NCBI GenBank assembly: GCA_003252395.1
Contig: QKEL01000011.1
Location: forward strand, 515,585-579,584
Length of the DNA stretch: 64,000 nt
Direction: 5' to 3'
DNA from: Spirochaetales bacterium
GTDB lineage: Bacteria; Spirochaetota; Spirochaetia; Treponematales; Treponemataceae
Program-made: the position numbers and the translations under genes
Notes under the pieces: generated by a model
The model's database searches: none
The model's input: only the letters and a program-made list of their open reading frames with translations
Told to the model about the DNA's origin: nothing
Shown: in pieces, positions 42,938 through 51,091 of the stretch
How positions within the stretch are numbered: position 1 is the stretch's first letter
How the letters are laid out: every line of letters begins with the position of its first letter

Positions 42938-43816
42938 ATGCATAAGATACTCGAGAAGAAACAGTTCTCCGAAGAGGTTTTTTACCTTCGCGTAGCCGCG
43001 CCCGAAATCGCGCGTAACCGCAAGGCCGGCCAGTTCGTGCTGGTCCAGATCGACACCGAATTCGGCGAGCGCATTCCGCTCACCATAGCCGACGCCGACG
43101 CCGCCGAGGGCTGGATCGCCCTCGTATTCCAGACAGTCGGCGCCACGACCCATCGGCTCGCCCTTAAAAATCCCGGCGACTCCGTCGCCGCCATCCTCGG
43201 TCCCCTGGGGCGCCCCACCCATATCGAAAAGGTGGGAACCGTCGTCTGCGTGGGCGGCGGGATCGGCGTGGCCCCCCTGTATCCCATCGTGAAGGCCTAC
43301 AAGGCCGCGGGAAATACCGTGAAGGTGATCATGGGCGCGCGCACGAAGGACCTCGTGATCTTCGAGAGGGAAATGCGGGCCGTCGCGGACGAGGTTACCG
43401 TGGTTACCGACGACGGGACCCACGGGCGCAAGGGCCTCGTGACCGAGCCCCTGAAGGAAGCGTGCGAGAGCGCGACGCCCCCTGCCGAGGCGGTCGCCAT
43501 CGGCCCGCCCGTCATGATGAAATTCTGCGCCGCCACCACCAAGCCCTACGGCGTGCATACCGTCGTTTCCCTCAACACGATCATGATCGACGGCACGGGC
43601 ATGTGCGGCGGTTGCCGGGTCACCGTGGGCGGAAAAACGAAATTCGTCTGCGTGGACGGACCCGAATTCGACGGCCACCTCGTGGACTGGGACAATATGA
43701 TGATGCGCATGAAGGCGTACAAGCCCCGCGAGGAAGAGGCCCATCACCGGTGCCACATGGAAATGGAGGCGGAACGGGTGGGCGATCCCGACGGCAAGGT
43801 TGGAGGCGAGAAATGA
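42938..43816 (+). CDS. nfnA: NADH-dependent ferredoxin:NADP+ oxidoreductase, subunit A (NfnA)
   Basis: The 292-residue subunit has a ferredoxin-reductase-type FAD domain (FGERIPLTIADAD), an NAD-binding domain (VCVGGGIGVAPLYPIVKAY), and the C-terminal [2Fe-2S] loop GTGMCGGCRVTVGGKTKFVCVDGPEFDGH. With NfnB it forms the flavin-based electron-bifurcating complex that transfers electrons among NADPH, NAD+ and ferredoxin. It resembles sulfide dehydrogenase and dihydroorotate dehydrogenase electron-transfer subunits, but pairing with the next gene supports Nfn. ATG 42938 follows GGAGGA; the TTG one codon earlier is not needed. It overlaps nfnB by ATGA. Confidence 0.93.
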   Translation: MHKILEKKQFSEEVFYLRVAAPEIARNRKAGQFVLVQIDTEFGERIPLTIADADAAEGWIALVFQTVGATTHRLALKNPGDSVAAILGPLGRPTHIEKVGTVVCVGGGIGVAPLYPIVKAYKAAGNTVKVIMGARTKDLVIFEREMRAVADEVTVVTDDGTHGRKGLVTEPLKEACESATPPAEAVAIGPPVMMKFCAATTKPYGVHTVVSLNTIMIDGTGMCGGCRVTVGGKTKFVCVDGPEFDGHLVDWDNMMMRMKAYKPREEEAHHRCHMEMEAERVGDPDGKVGGEK

Positions 43817-45330
43817 GCCATAAAACGAAAGAACAGCTCGCCGCGGAGGCCGCCGCCCTCTGGAACGGCCTTAAGGAAAAATCGGAATCGGGAAGCCTTT
43901 CCCCCAAGGAACGGCTCGCCATTCCCGCCCAGGAAATGCCCGCCCGCGACCCGGTAAAACGGGCCCGCGAGATGGACGAGGTCGCCCTGGGCTACTCCGA
44001 GGCCCAGGCCCGGGTCGAGGCAGAACGCTGCCTGGGCTGCAAGAACCAGCCCTGCGTGGCCGCGTGCCCCGTGAACGTCCCCATCCGCGACTTTATCGCC
44101 CGCGTCCAAAGGGGCGACTTCAAGGGCGCGGTGGACGCCATCAAGACTACCAATCTTCTTCCCGCCATTTGCGGACGCGTGTGCCCCCAGGAAAAGCAGT
44201 GTCAGAGCGCCTGCACCGTCGGCAAAAGCCTCGGGACCGTGGACAAGGCCGTGGCCATCGGCCGCCTGGAGCGCTTCGTCGCGGATTGGGAACGGGAGAA
44301 CGGCCTCGTGACCGCCCCGGCCGTCGCAAGCGAAACCGGCAAGCGCGTCGCCGTCATCGGCTCGGGCCCCGCGGGCCTCACCGTGGCCGCCGACGTACGC
44401 CGCGAGGGCCATGCGGTAACCGTGTTCGAGGCCTTCCACAAGACCGGCGGCGTCATGGTGTACGGGATTCCCGAGTTCCGCCTGCCGAAGGAAATCGTCG
44501 CGAAGGAAACCGAGGCCCTCAAGGATATGGGCGTGGAATTCCGCACGAACTTCCTGGTGGGAAGGACCGGCACCGTCGACCAGCTCCTGGAAAGCGATGG
44601 CTTCGACGCCGCCTTTATCGGCACCGGCGCGGGGCTCCCGAAATTCATGGACATCCCGGGCGAAAACCTGATCGGCGTGTTTAGCGCCAACGAATACCTG
44701 ACCCGCGCCAATCTCATGCGCGCCTACGACCGGACCCGCGCGGACACCCCGATGTACGAGGCGAAGACCGTGGCCGTCGTGGGCGGCGGGAACGTCGCGA
44801 TGGACGCCGCGCGCATGGCCCTCAGGCTCGGCGCCGAAAAAGTCTATTGCGTATATCGACGCACCCGGGAGGAAATGCCCGCCCGCGCCGAGGAAATCGA
44901 GCACGCCGGCGAGGAGGGAGTGGAATTCCGCTTCCTCCGAAACCCCACCCGCATACTGGGCGACGAAAACGGCCGCGTGCGCGCGATCGAGCTTTTGGAA
45001 TTCGAGCTCGGCGAACCGGACGCTTCGGGCCGCAGGAGTCCGGTCGCGAAAGAGGGTACCGAGCGCGAGATCCCCGTGGACGCGGTGATCGTCGCCCTCG
45101 GAAACGAGTCGAACCCCCTGATGAAGCAGACCACCGAGGGCCTGGACGTGACCAAGCGCGGAAACATCGTGGTGGACGAAAGCCAGAAAACCAGCCTGAA
45201 ACGGGTATGGGCCGGCGGCGATATCGTTCTCGGGGCCGCTACCGTCATTCTCGCCATGGGCGAGGGCCGGAAGGCCGCCGCGAGCATCAACGTCTATCTC
45301 GCGGGCCAAGACGACCTGAAAGCGGACTGA
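43813..45330 (+). CDS. nfnB: NADH-dependent ferredoxin:NADP+ oxidoreductase, subunit B (NfnB)
   Basis: The 505-residue subunit resembles the small subunit of glutamate synthase. The N-terminal Cys-rich region for two [4Fe-4S] clusters is clear (CLGCKNQPCVAACPVNVPI, ICGRVCPQEKQCQSACTVG). An FAD site (VAVIGSGPAGLTVAADVRREG) and an NADP site (VAVVGGGNVAMDAARMALRLG, VYRRTREEMPA) follow. It carries the bifurcating flavin. The start at 43813 overlaps the nfnA stop; an upstream extension of the frame lies within nfnA. Nfn is common in H2-producing anaerobes and complements the hydrogenase-maturation genes at 49.8-56.1 kb. Confidence 0.94.
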   Translation: MSHKTKEQLAAEAAALWNGLKEKSESGSLSPKERLAIPAQEMPARDPVKRAREMDEVALGYSEAQARVEAERCLGCKNQPCVAACPVNVPIRDFIARVQRGDFKGAVDAIKTTNLLPAICGRVCPQEKQCQSACTVGKSLGTVDKAVAIGRLERFVADWERENGLVTAPAVASETGKRVAVIGSGPAGLTVAADVRREGHAVTVFEAFHKTGGVMVYGIPEFRLPKEIVAKETEALKDMGVEFRTNFLVGRTGTVDQLLESDGFDAAFIGTGAGLPKFMDIPGENLIGVFSANEYLTRANLMRAYDRTRADTPMYEAKTVAVVGGGNVAMDAARMALRLGAEKVYCVYRRTREEMPARAEEIEHAGEEGVEFRFLRNPTRILGDENGRVRAIELLEFELGEPDASGRRSPVAKEGTEREIPVDAVIVALGNESNPLMKQTTEGLDVTKRGNIVVDESQKTSLKRVWAGGDIVLGAATVILAMGEGRKAAASINVYLAGQDDLKAD

Positions 45331-45345
45331 GAAGCGAAAAGGGAA

Positions 45346-45951
45346 ATGGAATTCAACGAGCGGCTGCAGGAGCTTCGCAAGGAACGCGGCATGACCCAGG
45401 AACAGCTGTCGGACCGCCTGCATATTTCGCGGACCGCCGTGTCCAAGTGGGAAAGCGGCCGGGGCATGCCCAATATCGAGGCGCTGAAGAATATTTCCGC
45501 CGTTTTTTCCGTTTCCCTTGACGGGCTTTTGACCGGGAAGGAGCTTTTGGACGCCGCCGAGAGCGAGGGCCGCGAGCGGGCGCTCAAGCTGGGCGCGCTC
45601 GCCTTCGGCCTCCTCGACCTTCTTGCCGGCCTTATTATGTTCGTGCCCCTTTTTAGCCATCCCGTGGACGGGTTTATCGCCATGGTAAATCTCTTTGCCT
45701 ACGACCAGGCGGCTTACCTTAAAATCGCCTTCTTCGTGGCCCTGACCGCCTTGGGGTTCTGGGGCATCGCCGCCCTGGCGGCCCACGTTCTCGATTCCCG
45801 CCCCGTGCGCCGCGCCCTTCGCGTCGGGTCATTGGTCCTGCATTCCCTCGCGATCGCGGTATTCATCATGTGCCGAGAGCCCTACGTCGCGTTCTTTCTT
45901 TTCGCCTTCCTCGCCGCTAAAATCGCGCTTATGGCGAGGGAAACCCGCTAA
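45346..45951 (+). CDS. XRE-family regulator fused to a membrane domain
   Basis: The 201-residue protein begins with an XRE helix-turn-helix (LQELRKERGMTQEQLSDRLHISRTAVSKWESGRGMPNIEAL, about 6-50). About four hydrophobic helices (85-195) follow. Such membrane-tethered XRE proteins are common in Firmicutes and probably sense envelope conditions. AAGGGAA precedes the ATG. It follows nfnB by 15 nt and may be co-transcribed. Its target is unknown. A small hairpin (GACAC/GTGTC, 45962-45976) follows. Confidence 0.85.
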   Translation: MEFNERLQELRKERGMTQEQLSDRLHISRTAVSKWESGRGMPNIEALKNISAVFSVSLDGLLTGKELLDAAESEGRERALKLGALAFGLLDLLAGLIMFVPLFSHPVDGFIAMVNLFAYDQAAYLKIAFFVALTALGFWGIAALAAHVLDSRPVRRALRVGSLVLHSLAIAVFIMCREPYVAFFLFAFLAAKIALMARETR

Positions 45952-46099
45952 TACGGGCCATGACACGAAAAGTGTCGCCAAAAACCCGCCTCAAACCCCC
46001 GATGTGACGAATCGTTTCTTGGAAATCGGCTTCCGGAATTCCATACTCTGAATGCGCTTCCGGAACGCGAATCGAATTTCAAGAGAGGTTTTTTACACT

Positions 46100-46726
46100 A
46101 TGCTCGAATTGGCATTATCGGGTATTCCCGTAAACGGAGTACCCGCGATAGATCTGCGTCTTTTATCGTTTTTGCACGAAATAGCCCTGACCGATACCGG
46201 CTTTCTCGCCTTGGCCTGTTCCCTCCTGGGGGCGGCAACCGAAAAGGGCATTGTCTTTCTTATCCTGGGTTGCGCGTTTCTCGCGTTCAAGCGAACGCGA
46301 AAGGCCGGTTACGCGCTCATCGTCGCGGAAGTAACCGCGGCCTTCCTGGCTGGCGCCCTGAAGGAACTCTTCGCCCGGCCGCGCCCTTTTGCGCTGGGTG
46401 GCGATTTCGAGGCCTGGTGGCGCCTCGTCGGCTCCCCGGCCGAATCGGGGTTCTCCCTTCCTTCCGGCCACGCGTCGCTGGCAATGGCCGCAGCCCTCGT
46501 CCTCTTTCTTTCCTTCGATAAACGGGTTGGTTTTCTCGCCTTCGTCGGCGCGTTCCTTATCGGGGCGTCGCGCTGCTATCTCATGGTCCATTATCCGTCG
46601 GATATCGCCTCTGGCTTCGCGGTCGGCATACTCGGCGCGGCGGCAGCCTCATTCCTGGTCGGGCGGCTGTATCCGAAGGCCGAATCGGCGGCGCGGAAAA
46701 TCGCGCGGAAGGGGGCTTCGCGATGA
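46100..46726 (+). CDS. PAP2-family phosphatase, inner-membrane type
   Basis: The 208-residue protein has several membrane helices and the three PAP2 motifs: KELFARPRP (KX6RP), PSGHAS and SRCYLMVHYPSD (SRX5HX3D). It probably dephosphorylates a lipid phosphate such as undecaprenyl diphosphate or phosphatidate. I placed the start at ATG 46100 after AGAGAGG. An in-frame ATG at 46052 lies only four bases after a CATACT -10 (with TTGGAA 17 bases upstream) and would fall at the transcription start, so it is less likely. It overlaps the next PAP2 gene by ATGA. Confidence 0.88.
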   Translation: MLELALSGIPVNGVPAIDLRLLSFLHEIALTDTGFLALACSLLGAATEKGIVFLILGCAFLAFKRTRKAGYALIVAEVTAAFLAGALKELFARPRPFALGGDFEAWWRLVGSPAESGFSLPSGHASLAMAAALVLFLSFDKRVGFLAFVGAFLIGASRCYLMVHYPSDIASGFAVGILGAAAASFLVGRLYPKAESAARKIARKGASR

Positions 46727-47679
46727 GCGGCGAATGCGCTTTTTCCCCGGTTCGCGGCTTTTCCGCCGTTGCGCTCGTCGCGGCCTTACTCGCGGCGTTG
46801 CCTGTTTCTGCGGCGCCCGTATCTCCGGCGCCCGTCTCGGCCGCGTCGCCCGTCCCGGCGGCGTCGGAAAGCCTCCCCCGATTCTCGCTTTCCCCCGCCC
46901 TTGACGCGGGAATCGCGGGAACCGCCCTGCTCTTGGGAGCCGGGGCCTTCGCCCTCGAGCTTTCAGCGGGCGTTCCGGCGATGCCCCCGTCGCCCCTCGA
47001 TCCCTCCTCGGCGAATCCCCTGGACCGCCCTTTCATGCGGCCGTATTCGAGCGGTCTCGACACGGTATCAACCGCCTTCACGCTGTCGGCCCTTGCCGTC
47101 CCCGCCGCGTTCGCCGCGGCCCCGCGGTCGCACTGGGTTCCCCTGGGGGCGATGTACGCGGAATCGGTCGCGCTGACCTGGGGCCTCAAGGAACTCGGGA
47201 AAAACCTGTTTCCCCGGTATCGCCCCTATCTGTACTATTCCGGCTTCCCCATATCCGGGGCGGAGGACGGCGATTTCCGGCAGTCTTTCCCCTCGGGGCA
47301 CGCGGCCCTGGCGTTCAACGCCGCCGCGTTCACGGCCAGCGCCTACGCGCTGTACTATCCCGATTCACCCTGGAGGGTTCCGGTCGTCTCGGCCGCCTAC
47401 GCCGCGGCGGTCGCGGCGGCGTCGCTCCGTGTCGCGAGCGGGAACCATTTCCTCACCGACGCGCTCGCCGGCGCCGCCTTGGGCACCCTTTCGGGCTGGC
47501 TCGTTCCCGCGCTCCACGCGAAAGGAGCCGGCCCTGTCGATTCCGACGGCCCTAGAGGCGCCGCCGGCTCCCGGTCATCCTTCCTCGGGGCCGGCACGCC
47601 CGCGGCGCGGAACCGGCTCGCGCGCTCCCTGTCCGTCGACGTTTTGCCCACGGGCGTTCGGTGCACGCTTCGCCTGTAA
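46723..47679 (+). CDS. PAP2-family phosphatase with signal peptide
   Basis: The 318-residue protein has a cleavable-looking signal sequence (up to about residue 31, ending VSAAP), an Ala/Pro/Ser-rich stretch, then a PAP2 domain. The motifs are KNLFPRYRP, FPSGHAAL and LRVASGNHFLTD, the last with Leu in place of the usual first Ser. The C-terminal 60 residues look disordered, ending in DVLPTGVRCTLRL. It may act at the periplasmic face or in the outer membrane. Coupled translation with the preceding PAP2 gene suggests the two work in one lipid or polyprenyl-phosphate pathway. Confidence 0.85.
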   Translation: MSGECAFSPVRGFSAVALVAALLAALPVSAAPVSPAPVSAASPVPAASESLPRFSLSPALDAGIAGTALLLGAGAFALELSAGVPAMPPSPLDPSSANPLDRPFMRPYSSGLDTVSTAFTLSALAVPAAFAAAPRSHWVPLGAMYAESVALTWGLKELGKNLFPRYRPYLYYSGFPISGAEDGDFRQSFPSGHAALAFNAAAFTASAYALYYPDSPWRVPVVSAAYAAAVAAASLRVASGNHFLTDALAGAALGTLSGWLVPALHAKGAGPVDSDGPRGAAGSRSSFLGAGTPAARNRLARSLSVDVLPTGVRCTLRL

Positions 47680-47745
47680 CTCGGTTTGCTAGCCGCGCGC
47701 GGGTAGGTGCCCGCCGGGTTTACGGCCGACCTCGCGTCTCCCGCC

Positions 47746-48579
47746 TTACGTCGCGACCCCGGCGAGCGCCGCCTGGGCGCGAACGTAGGCGGCGGCCTTT
47801 CGGTAACTCTCGAAGTCCGGCAGGTGCTCCACGAATAATGTCGTGTCCGGCCCGAGCGCCTCGCACAGGCGCGCAACGTTCCGGTAGTCGAGCGTTCCCT
47901 CGCCGGGCATCACCTCGCGTATGCAAACCGGATACGCGTGGTCGATCGTCACGTCCTTTCCGTGCACGCTTTTCACCCAGGGCCCGAGCTTCGCGAAGCA
48001 TTCCGCGACGAACTCGTTCCGGAACGCGTACCGGCGCGGGCTCGTTATCATGTTCGCGAAGTCGAGGTGCGCGCCGAAGGCGGGGCGGTCCACGTCCCGA
48101 ATGAGGGTGAGGTATTCGTCGGGGGAGTCGGGAACCATCCAGGGCATGGACTCGATCGTGTAGAAGGTCCGTTTCGGCTTCACCGCGTCGATAATCTTCC
48201 GCGCGGTCTCGATCACGAGGTCGCGGGTGTCGTCGCGGTAATTGTCCTCGCTGAAGCCGTCCCAGCGAGCGCCCCTGCTTCCTGATATGTTCACGCAGCA
48301 GTTCGCCCCCAGGTCTTCCGCCAGGGCGAGCTGGTTTTCGCAGTATTCGATCGCCTCGCTCCGTTCCGCTCCGTCCGCGGCGAGCGCGTTTTTCCAGGCC
48401 CCCACCTCGCCGATCACGAGGTCGAGCTCCTTTGCCTTTTCCGCGTACGCGCGCCGCTCTTCCGCGCTTGCGAGATAGTCCACCGGGGAAAGCACGGCCC
48501 GGTAGCCGAGTTCCTTTGCGAGCGCTCCCCATTCGTCGGGGTCGGCCCAGGGCCGCTCGATCGCTCCGCCTACCCTCAT
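47746..48579 (-). CDS. Sugar phosphate isomerase/epimerase (xylose isomerase-like TIM barrel)
   Basis: The 277-residue protein has the AP-endonuclease-2/xylose-isomerase-like TIM barrel. LVIGEVGAWKNALAADG, CVNISGSRGARWDG, FYTIESMPWMVPDSPDEY, GAHLDFANMI and VHGKDV supply the metal-binding Glu, Asp and His positions typical of this family. The substrate is unknown. The start at 48579 overlaps the stop of the upstream FMN gene (ATGA), which fixes it. The two genes probably act in one sugar- or hydroxy-acid-derived pathway. Confidence 0.85.
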   Translation of the reverse strand: MRVGGAIERPWADPDEWGALAKELGYRAVLSPVDYLASAEERRAYAEKAKELDLVIGEVGAWKNALAADGAERSEAIEYCENQLALAEDLGANCCVNISGSRGARWDGFSEDNYRDDTRDLVIETARKIIDAVKPKRTFYTIESMPWMVPDSPDEYLTLIRDVDRPAFGAHLDFANMITSPRRYAFRNEFVAECFAKLGPWVKSVHGKDVTIDHAYPVCIREVMPGEGTLDYRNVARLCEALGPDTTLFVEHLPDFESYRKAAAYVRAQAALAGVAT

Positions 48580-49493
48580 GGCCGCGCCATCCTTTTCCCG
48601 TCCCGCCAAAGCGCGGACGAATCGATCCCTTCGAGCGTCGCGGCTCCCGTCCGTGCCATGGCGCCCGCCAGCTCTCCCGTCATCTCGAGGAGCGTATCGC
48701 GAACCCCGTCAGCCCCTTTTTCCTTGAGCGGCCCCATCACGGCCCGCCCGACGCTCACTGCCGTCGCCCCGAGGGCCAGGGCCTTGAACGCGTCCATCCC
48801 GCTCTCGAACCCGCAGTCAACGAAAATCGGGATCCGTCCGGCTATGAGGCGGGCGATTCCCGGCAAGACCATCAGGGGCGGCGCCGAAAAGGGCATGATG
48901 CCGTGGTGGTGGGAAACCACGATCCCGCCCGCGCCCGCTTCCAGGCATGCGGCCGCGTCCCGCTCGCTCAACACGCCCTTCACGATGAACGGGAGCCTCG
49001 TGCTTTCGATAAAGGAGCGTATCTCGGCCGGCGACTTCGGCCGCATGGCCCGTCCCAGTACCGTGTCGTATCCGCCGGAGGCCGAAAACCAGTGGTCTAT
49101 GTCCATGCCCACCGCGAAGGCCCCGCTCGCCTCGGCGTGCGCGATCTTCGCGAAAATCTCGTCGTTATCCTCGTAAGGCTTGATTATCTTGATCGTGCGG
49201 GCGCCCGTGGCGACCATTGCCTCCAGTTCCGCCCCGTCTCCCATCCCGGCCCAGTGGACGGCCCCGGCCGCATGGGCCCCGCGCGCGGTTTCCGCCATCC
49301 CGTTCTCCCTCGTCCCGCCCAGGTGCGAAAGCGCCGCCGTCATGACGGGCGTCGCGAAGGTCTCCCCGAAAAGCCGAAATTCCGTCGAGGGAACCGTCGA
49401 CCCCATGAGCCGCGTTTCGAGCACGATCGAGTCGAAATACTCCCGCGTCATCCGGTTGGAATCCCCCGCGCTTTTCCGTTCGTTATCCGCCAT
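48576..49493 (-). CDS. FMN-dependent alpha-hydroxy-acid-oxidising family protein
   Basis: The 305-residue protein is an FMN TIM barrel of the lactate/glycolate oxidase family. It keeps the FMN-binding strands (IVKGVLSERDAAACLEAGAGGIVVSHHHG, PIFVDCGFESGMDAFKALALGATAVSVGRAVM) but reads SHHHG where classical members have SNHGG. It is shorter than classical enzymes (about 350-380 aa). It may therefore use an atypical substrate or be a dehydrogenase of an unknown hydroxy acid. It is the first gene of the operon with the isomerase. GGAGG and a TATAAT box set the start. Confidence 0.8.
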   Translation of the reverse strand: MADNERKSAGDSNRMTREYFDSIVLETRLMGSTVPSTEFRLFGETFATPVMTAALSHLGGTRENGMAETARGAHAAGAVHWAGMGDGAELEAMVATGARTIKIIKPYEDNDEIFAKIAHAEASGAFAVGMDIDHWFSASGGYDTVLGRAMRPKSPAEIRSFIESTRLPFIVKGVLSERDAAACLEAGAGGIVVSHHHGIMPFSAPPLMVLPGIARLIAGRIPIFVDCGFESGMDAFKALALGATAVSVGRAVMGPLKEKGADGVRDTLLEMTGELAGAMARTGAATLEGIDSSALWRDGKRMARP

Positions 49494-49807
49494 TTGTTTC
49501 CTCCGTCCCCGATTATACCACGGACGCCCGGTCGCACCCGTGAGGCGTTTTCCCGATGTTTTCTCAAGAATTGGTGGAAGTGAGTGGAAAGGGAGAGGCA
49601 GAAGGCGCCACGCGGGGAGATCGCCGCCGCCCGAAGGCGACGGCTCGTCCTCGCGCGCAGCCGGCGCGGGAGAACGAAAGTGCGGGGGCGCATTCTCACT
49701 GAGTCAGGAGGAGCGCGACTCTAAAGGGTACGGCCGGACCCTGCTCGTCGTTATCTCCTGCGTTCTGCCCAGGTGCACGCCCGGCCGTTTCACTTATCGC
49801 GCATTCC
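49494..49807 (-). promoter_or_regulatory. Gap between hydE and the FMN gene, with a TATAAT promoter and very short leader
   Basis: A perfect TATAAT (49517-49512, minus strand) lies 18 bases before the FMN gene ATG, so the leader is little more than the GGAGG site. The rest of this GC-rich 314-nt gap shows no gene or clear terminator that I can support. Confidence 0.5.
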
Positions 49808-51091
49808 CTACGCTTTTCCGCCGAGTCCGAACATTTTGACCGAGTCCGCCCGGCCCTTATCCAGTTCGAGGCCGGCTGCCGCCGCGAGGCCTTCCATGCA
49901 GCCCGCGCAGGCGCCCGTTCCCTCGGTAACGCACCTCTTGCCCGGGTATATCTCGTACTTTTTCTTTTCGGAGGCGGGCGTGTAATTCGGCATGACCACG
50001 TTGGCGCCGGCCTTCAGCGCGTCGATCCGGTAATCCCTATCCATGCTTCCGAGGGCCGTGGTGGCCGGGAGCCAGGAATTCTTGACGACGAGCCGGGTGA
50101 CGGCCACTGCGTTCAGCGTGAGGTCCACCGCCCCGGCCGAAGCGTCGCGGAAGGGCGTTTCCGGGTGGGGAATGAAGGGGCCGATCCCGATCATGTCGAA
50201 ATCCTTTTTCCCGAAGAAGGCGATGTCCCGCGCGAGGTGGGAGAGGGTTTGGCCGGGAAAGCCGACCATGACGCCGGAACCCACCTGGTAGCCGAGGGAG
50301 CGAAGGTCCGAGAGGCATCGCAGGCGCGTTTCCACGGTCCGGTTTTCGTGGATCGAGGCGTAGAGTTCCGGGTCGGTGGTTTCCACGCGGAGCAGGAATC
50401 GGTCCGCGCCGGCTTCCTTCCAGAGCGCGTAGTCTTCCCGGGAACGTTCCCCCACCGAGAGGGTTACGGCGAAATCGTCTATCGCCTTTATGCCGCGCAA
50501 AAGGTCGGCGATCCATTCGGCGCTTCGGTTGTCTTCGCCCGATTGGAGCACGATGGTCCTGATTCCGGCCCCGCGCGCGAGGCGGACGCTCTCGAGGACG
50601 CTCTCCGCGTCGAGGCGGTAGCGTTCGGCGTTCCGGTTCGCGGCGCGGAGCCCGCAGTATTTACAGTCGTTGCCGCAGGCGCTGGAGAACTCGACGAGCG
50701 CCCGCAAGACCATCCGCCGGCCGCATTCCCGGTCCCTCATGGCCGCGGCCCGGCCTCGGAGAAGGGCGGTTTCGCCCGCCGTCCGGGGCGCGAGAAGCGT
50801 TTCCAGGTCCGCGGTTTCAACATTCGCTCCGGGCGTCGCTTCCACCCGTTCAAGCGCCGCGAGAAAGCCGGGAGAGACGGTCTTGCCGCCCTCGTCGCGC
50901 GCCCCGGCGCGGTGAGCGGTATCCGTCTCCGTCCTTTCCGTAATCCGCGTTGCATCCGTCCCCGCCCCGGTTCGTTCCGTCGTCATCCCGTCCATCGTCG
51001 TTCCCCGTTTTCGTTCGCTTTCGTTCGGCCAGCCGCGTTCCGGCCCGCGTATACCGGCCGTCAACGCCCCCGGCGCCAGAAATCCCGCCAT
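49808..51091 (-). CDS. hydE: [FeFe]-hydrogenase H-cluster radical SAM maturase HydE
   Basis: The protein is 427 residues if translation starts at ATG 51091, which is coupled to the hydF stop by TAATG. The radical SAM cluster motif is CGNDCKYCG (Cys139, 143, 146). SGEDNRSAEWIADLL, LRVETTDPELYASIHE, GFPGQTLSHLARDI and IGPFIPHPETPF match HydE. HydE acts after HydG in building the diiron subcluster. The first 70 or so residues are low-complexity (Arg/Glu/Thr-rich) and absent from typical HydE of about 350 aa. An ATG at 50995 is an alternative start. It is the last gene of the operon. Confidence 0.94.
   Translation of the reverse strand: MAGFLAPGALTAGIRGPERGWPNESERKRGTTMDGMTTERTGAGTDATRITERTETDTAHRAGARDEGGKTVSPGFLAALERVEATPGANVETADLETLLAPRTAGETALLRGRAAAMRDRECGRRMVLRALVEFSSACGNDCKYCGLRAANRNAERYRLDAESVLESVRLARGAGIRTIVLQSGEDNRSAEWIADLLRGIKAIDDFAVTLSVGERSREDYALWKEAGADRFLLRVETTDPELYASIHENRTVETRLRCLSDLRSLGYQVGSGVMVGFPGQTLSHLARDIAFFGKKDFDMIGIGPFIPHPETPFRDASAGAVDLTLNAVAVTRLVVKNSWLPATTALGSMDRDYRIDALKAGANVVMPNYTPASEKKKYEIYPGKRCVTEGTGACAGCMEGLAAAAGLELDKGRADSVKMFGLGGKA

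Noticed and set aside
43744..45786. 680-codon antisense ORF over nfnB
   Set aside because: It mirrors a strongly conserved gene in GC-rich DNA and its translation shows no family features. The long ORFs at 4448-5950 (minus), 8261-9418 (plus), 12067-13485 (minus) and 2629-3528 (minus) were rejected for the same reason.
46052..46099. Earlier start for the first PAP2 gene
   Set aside because: ATG 46052 lies only four bases after the predicted -10 and would be at or before the transcription start. ATG 46100 has AGAGAGG upstream.
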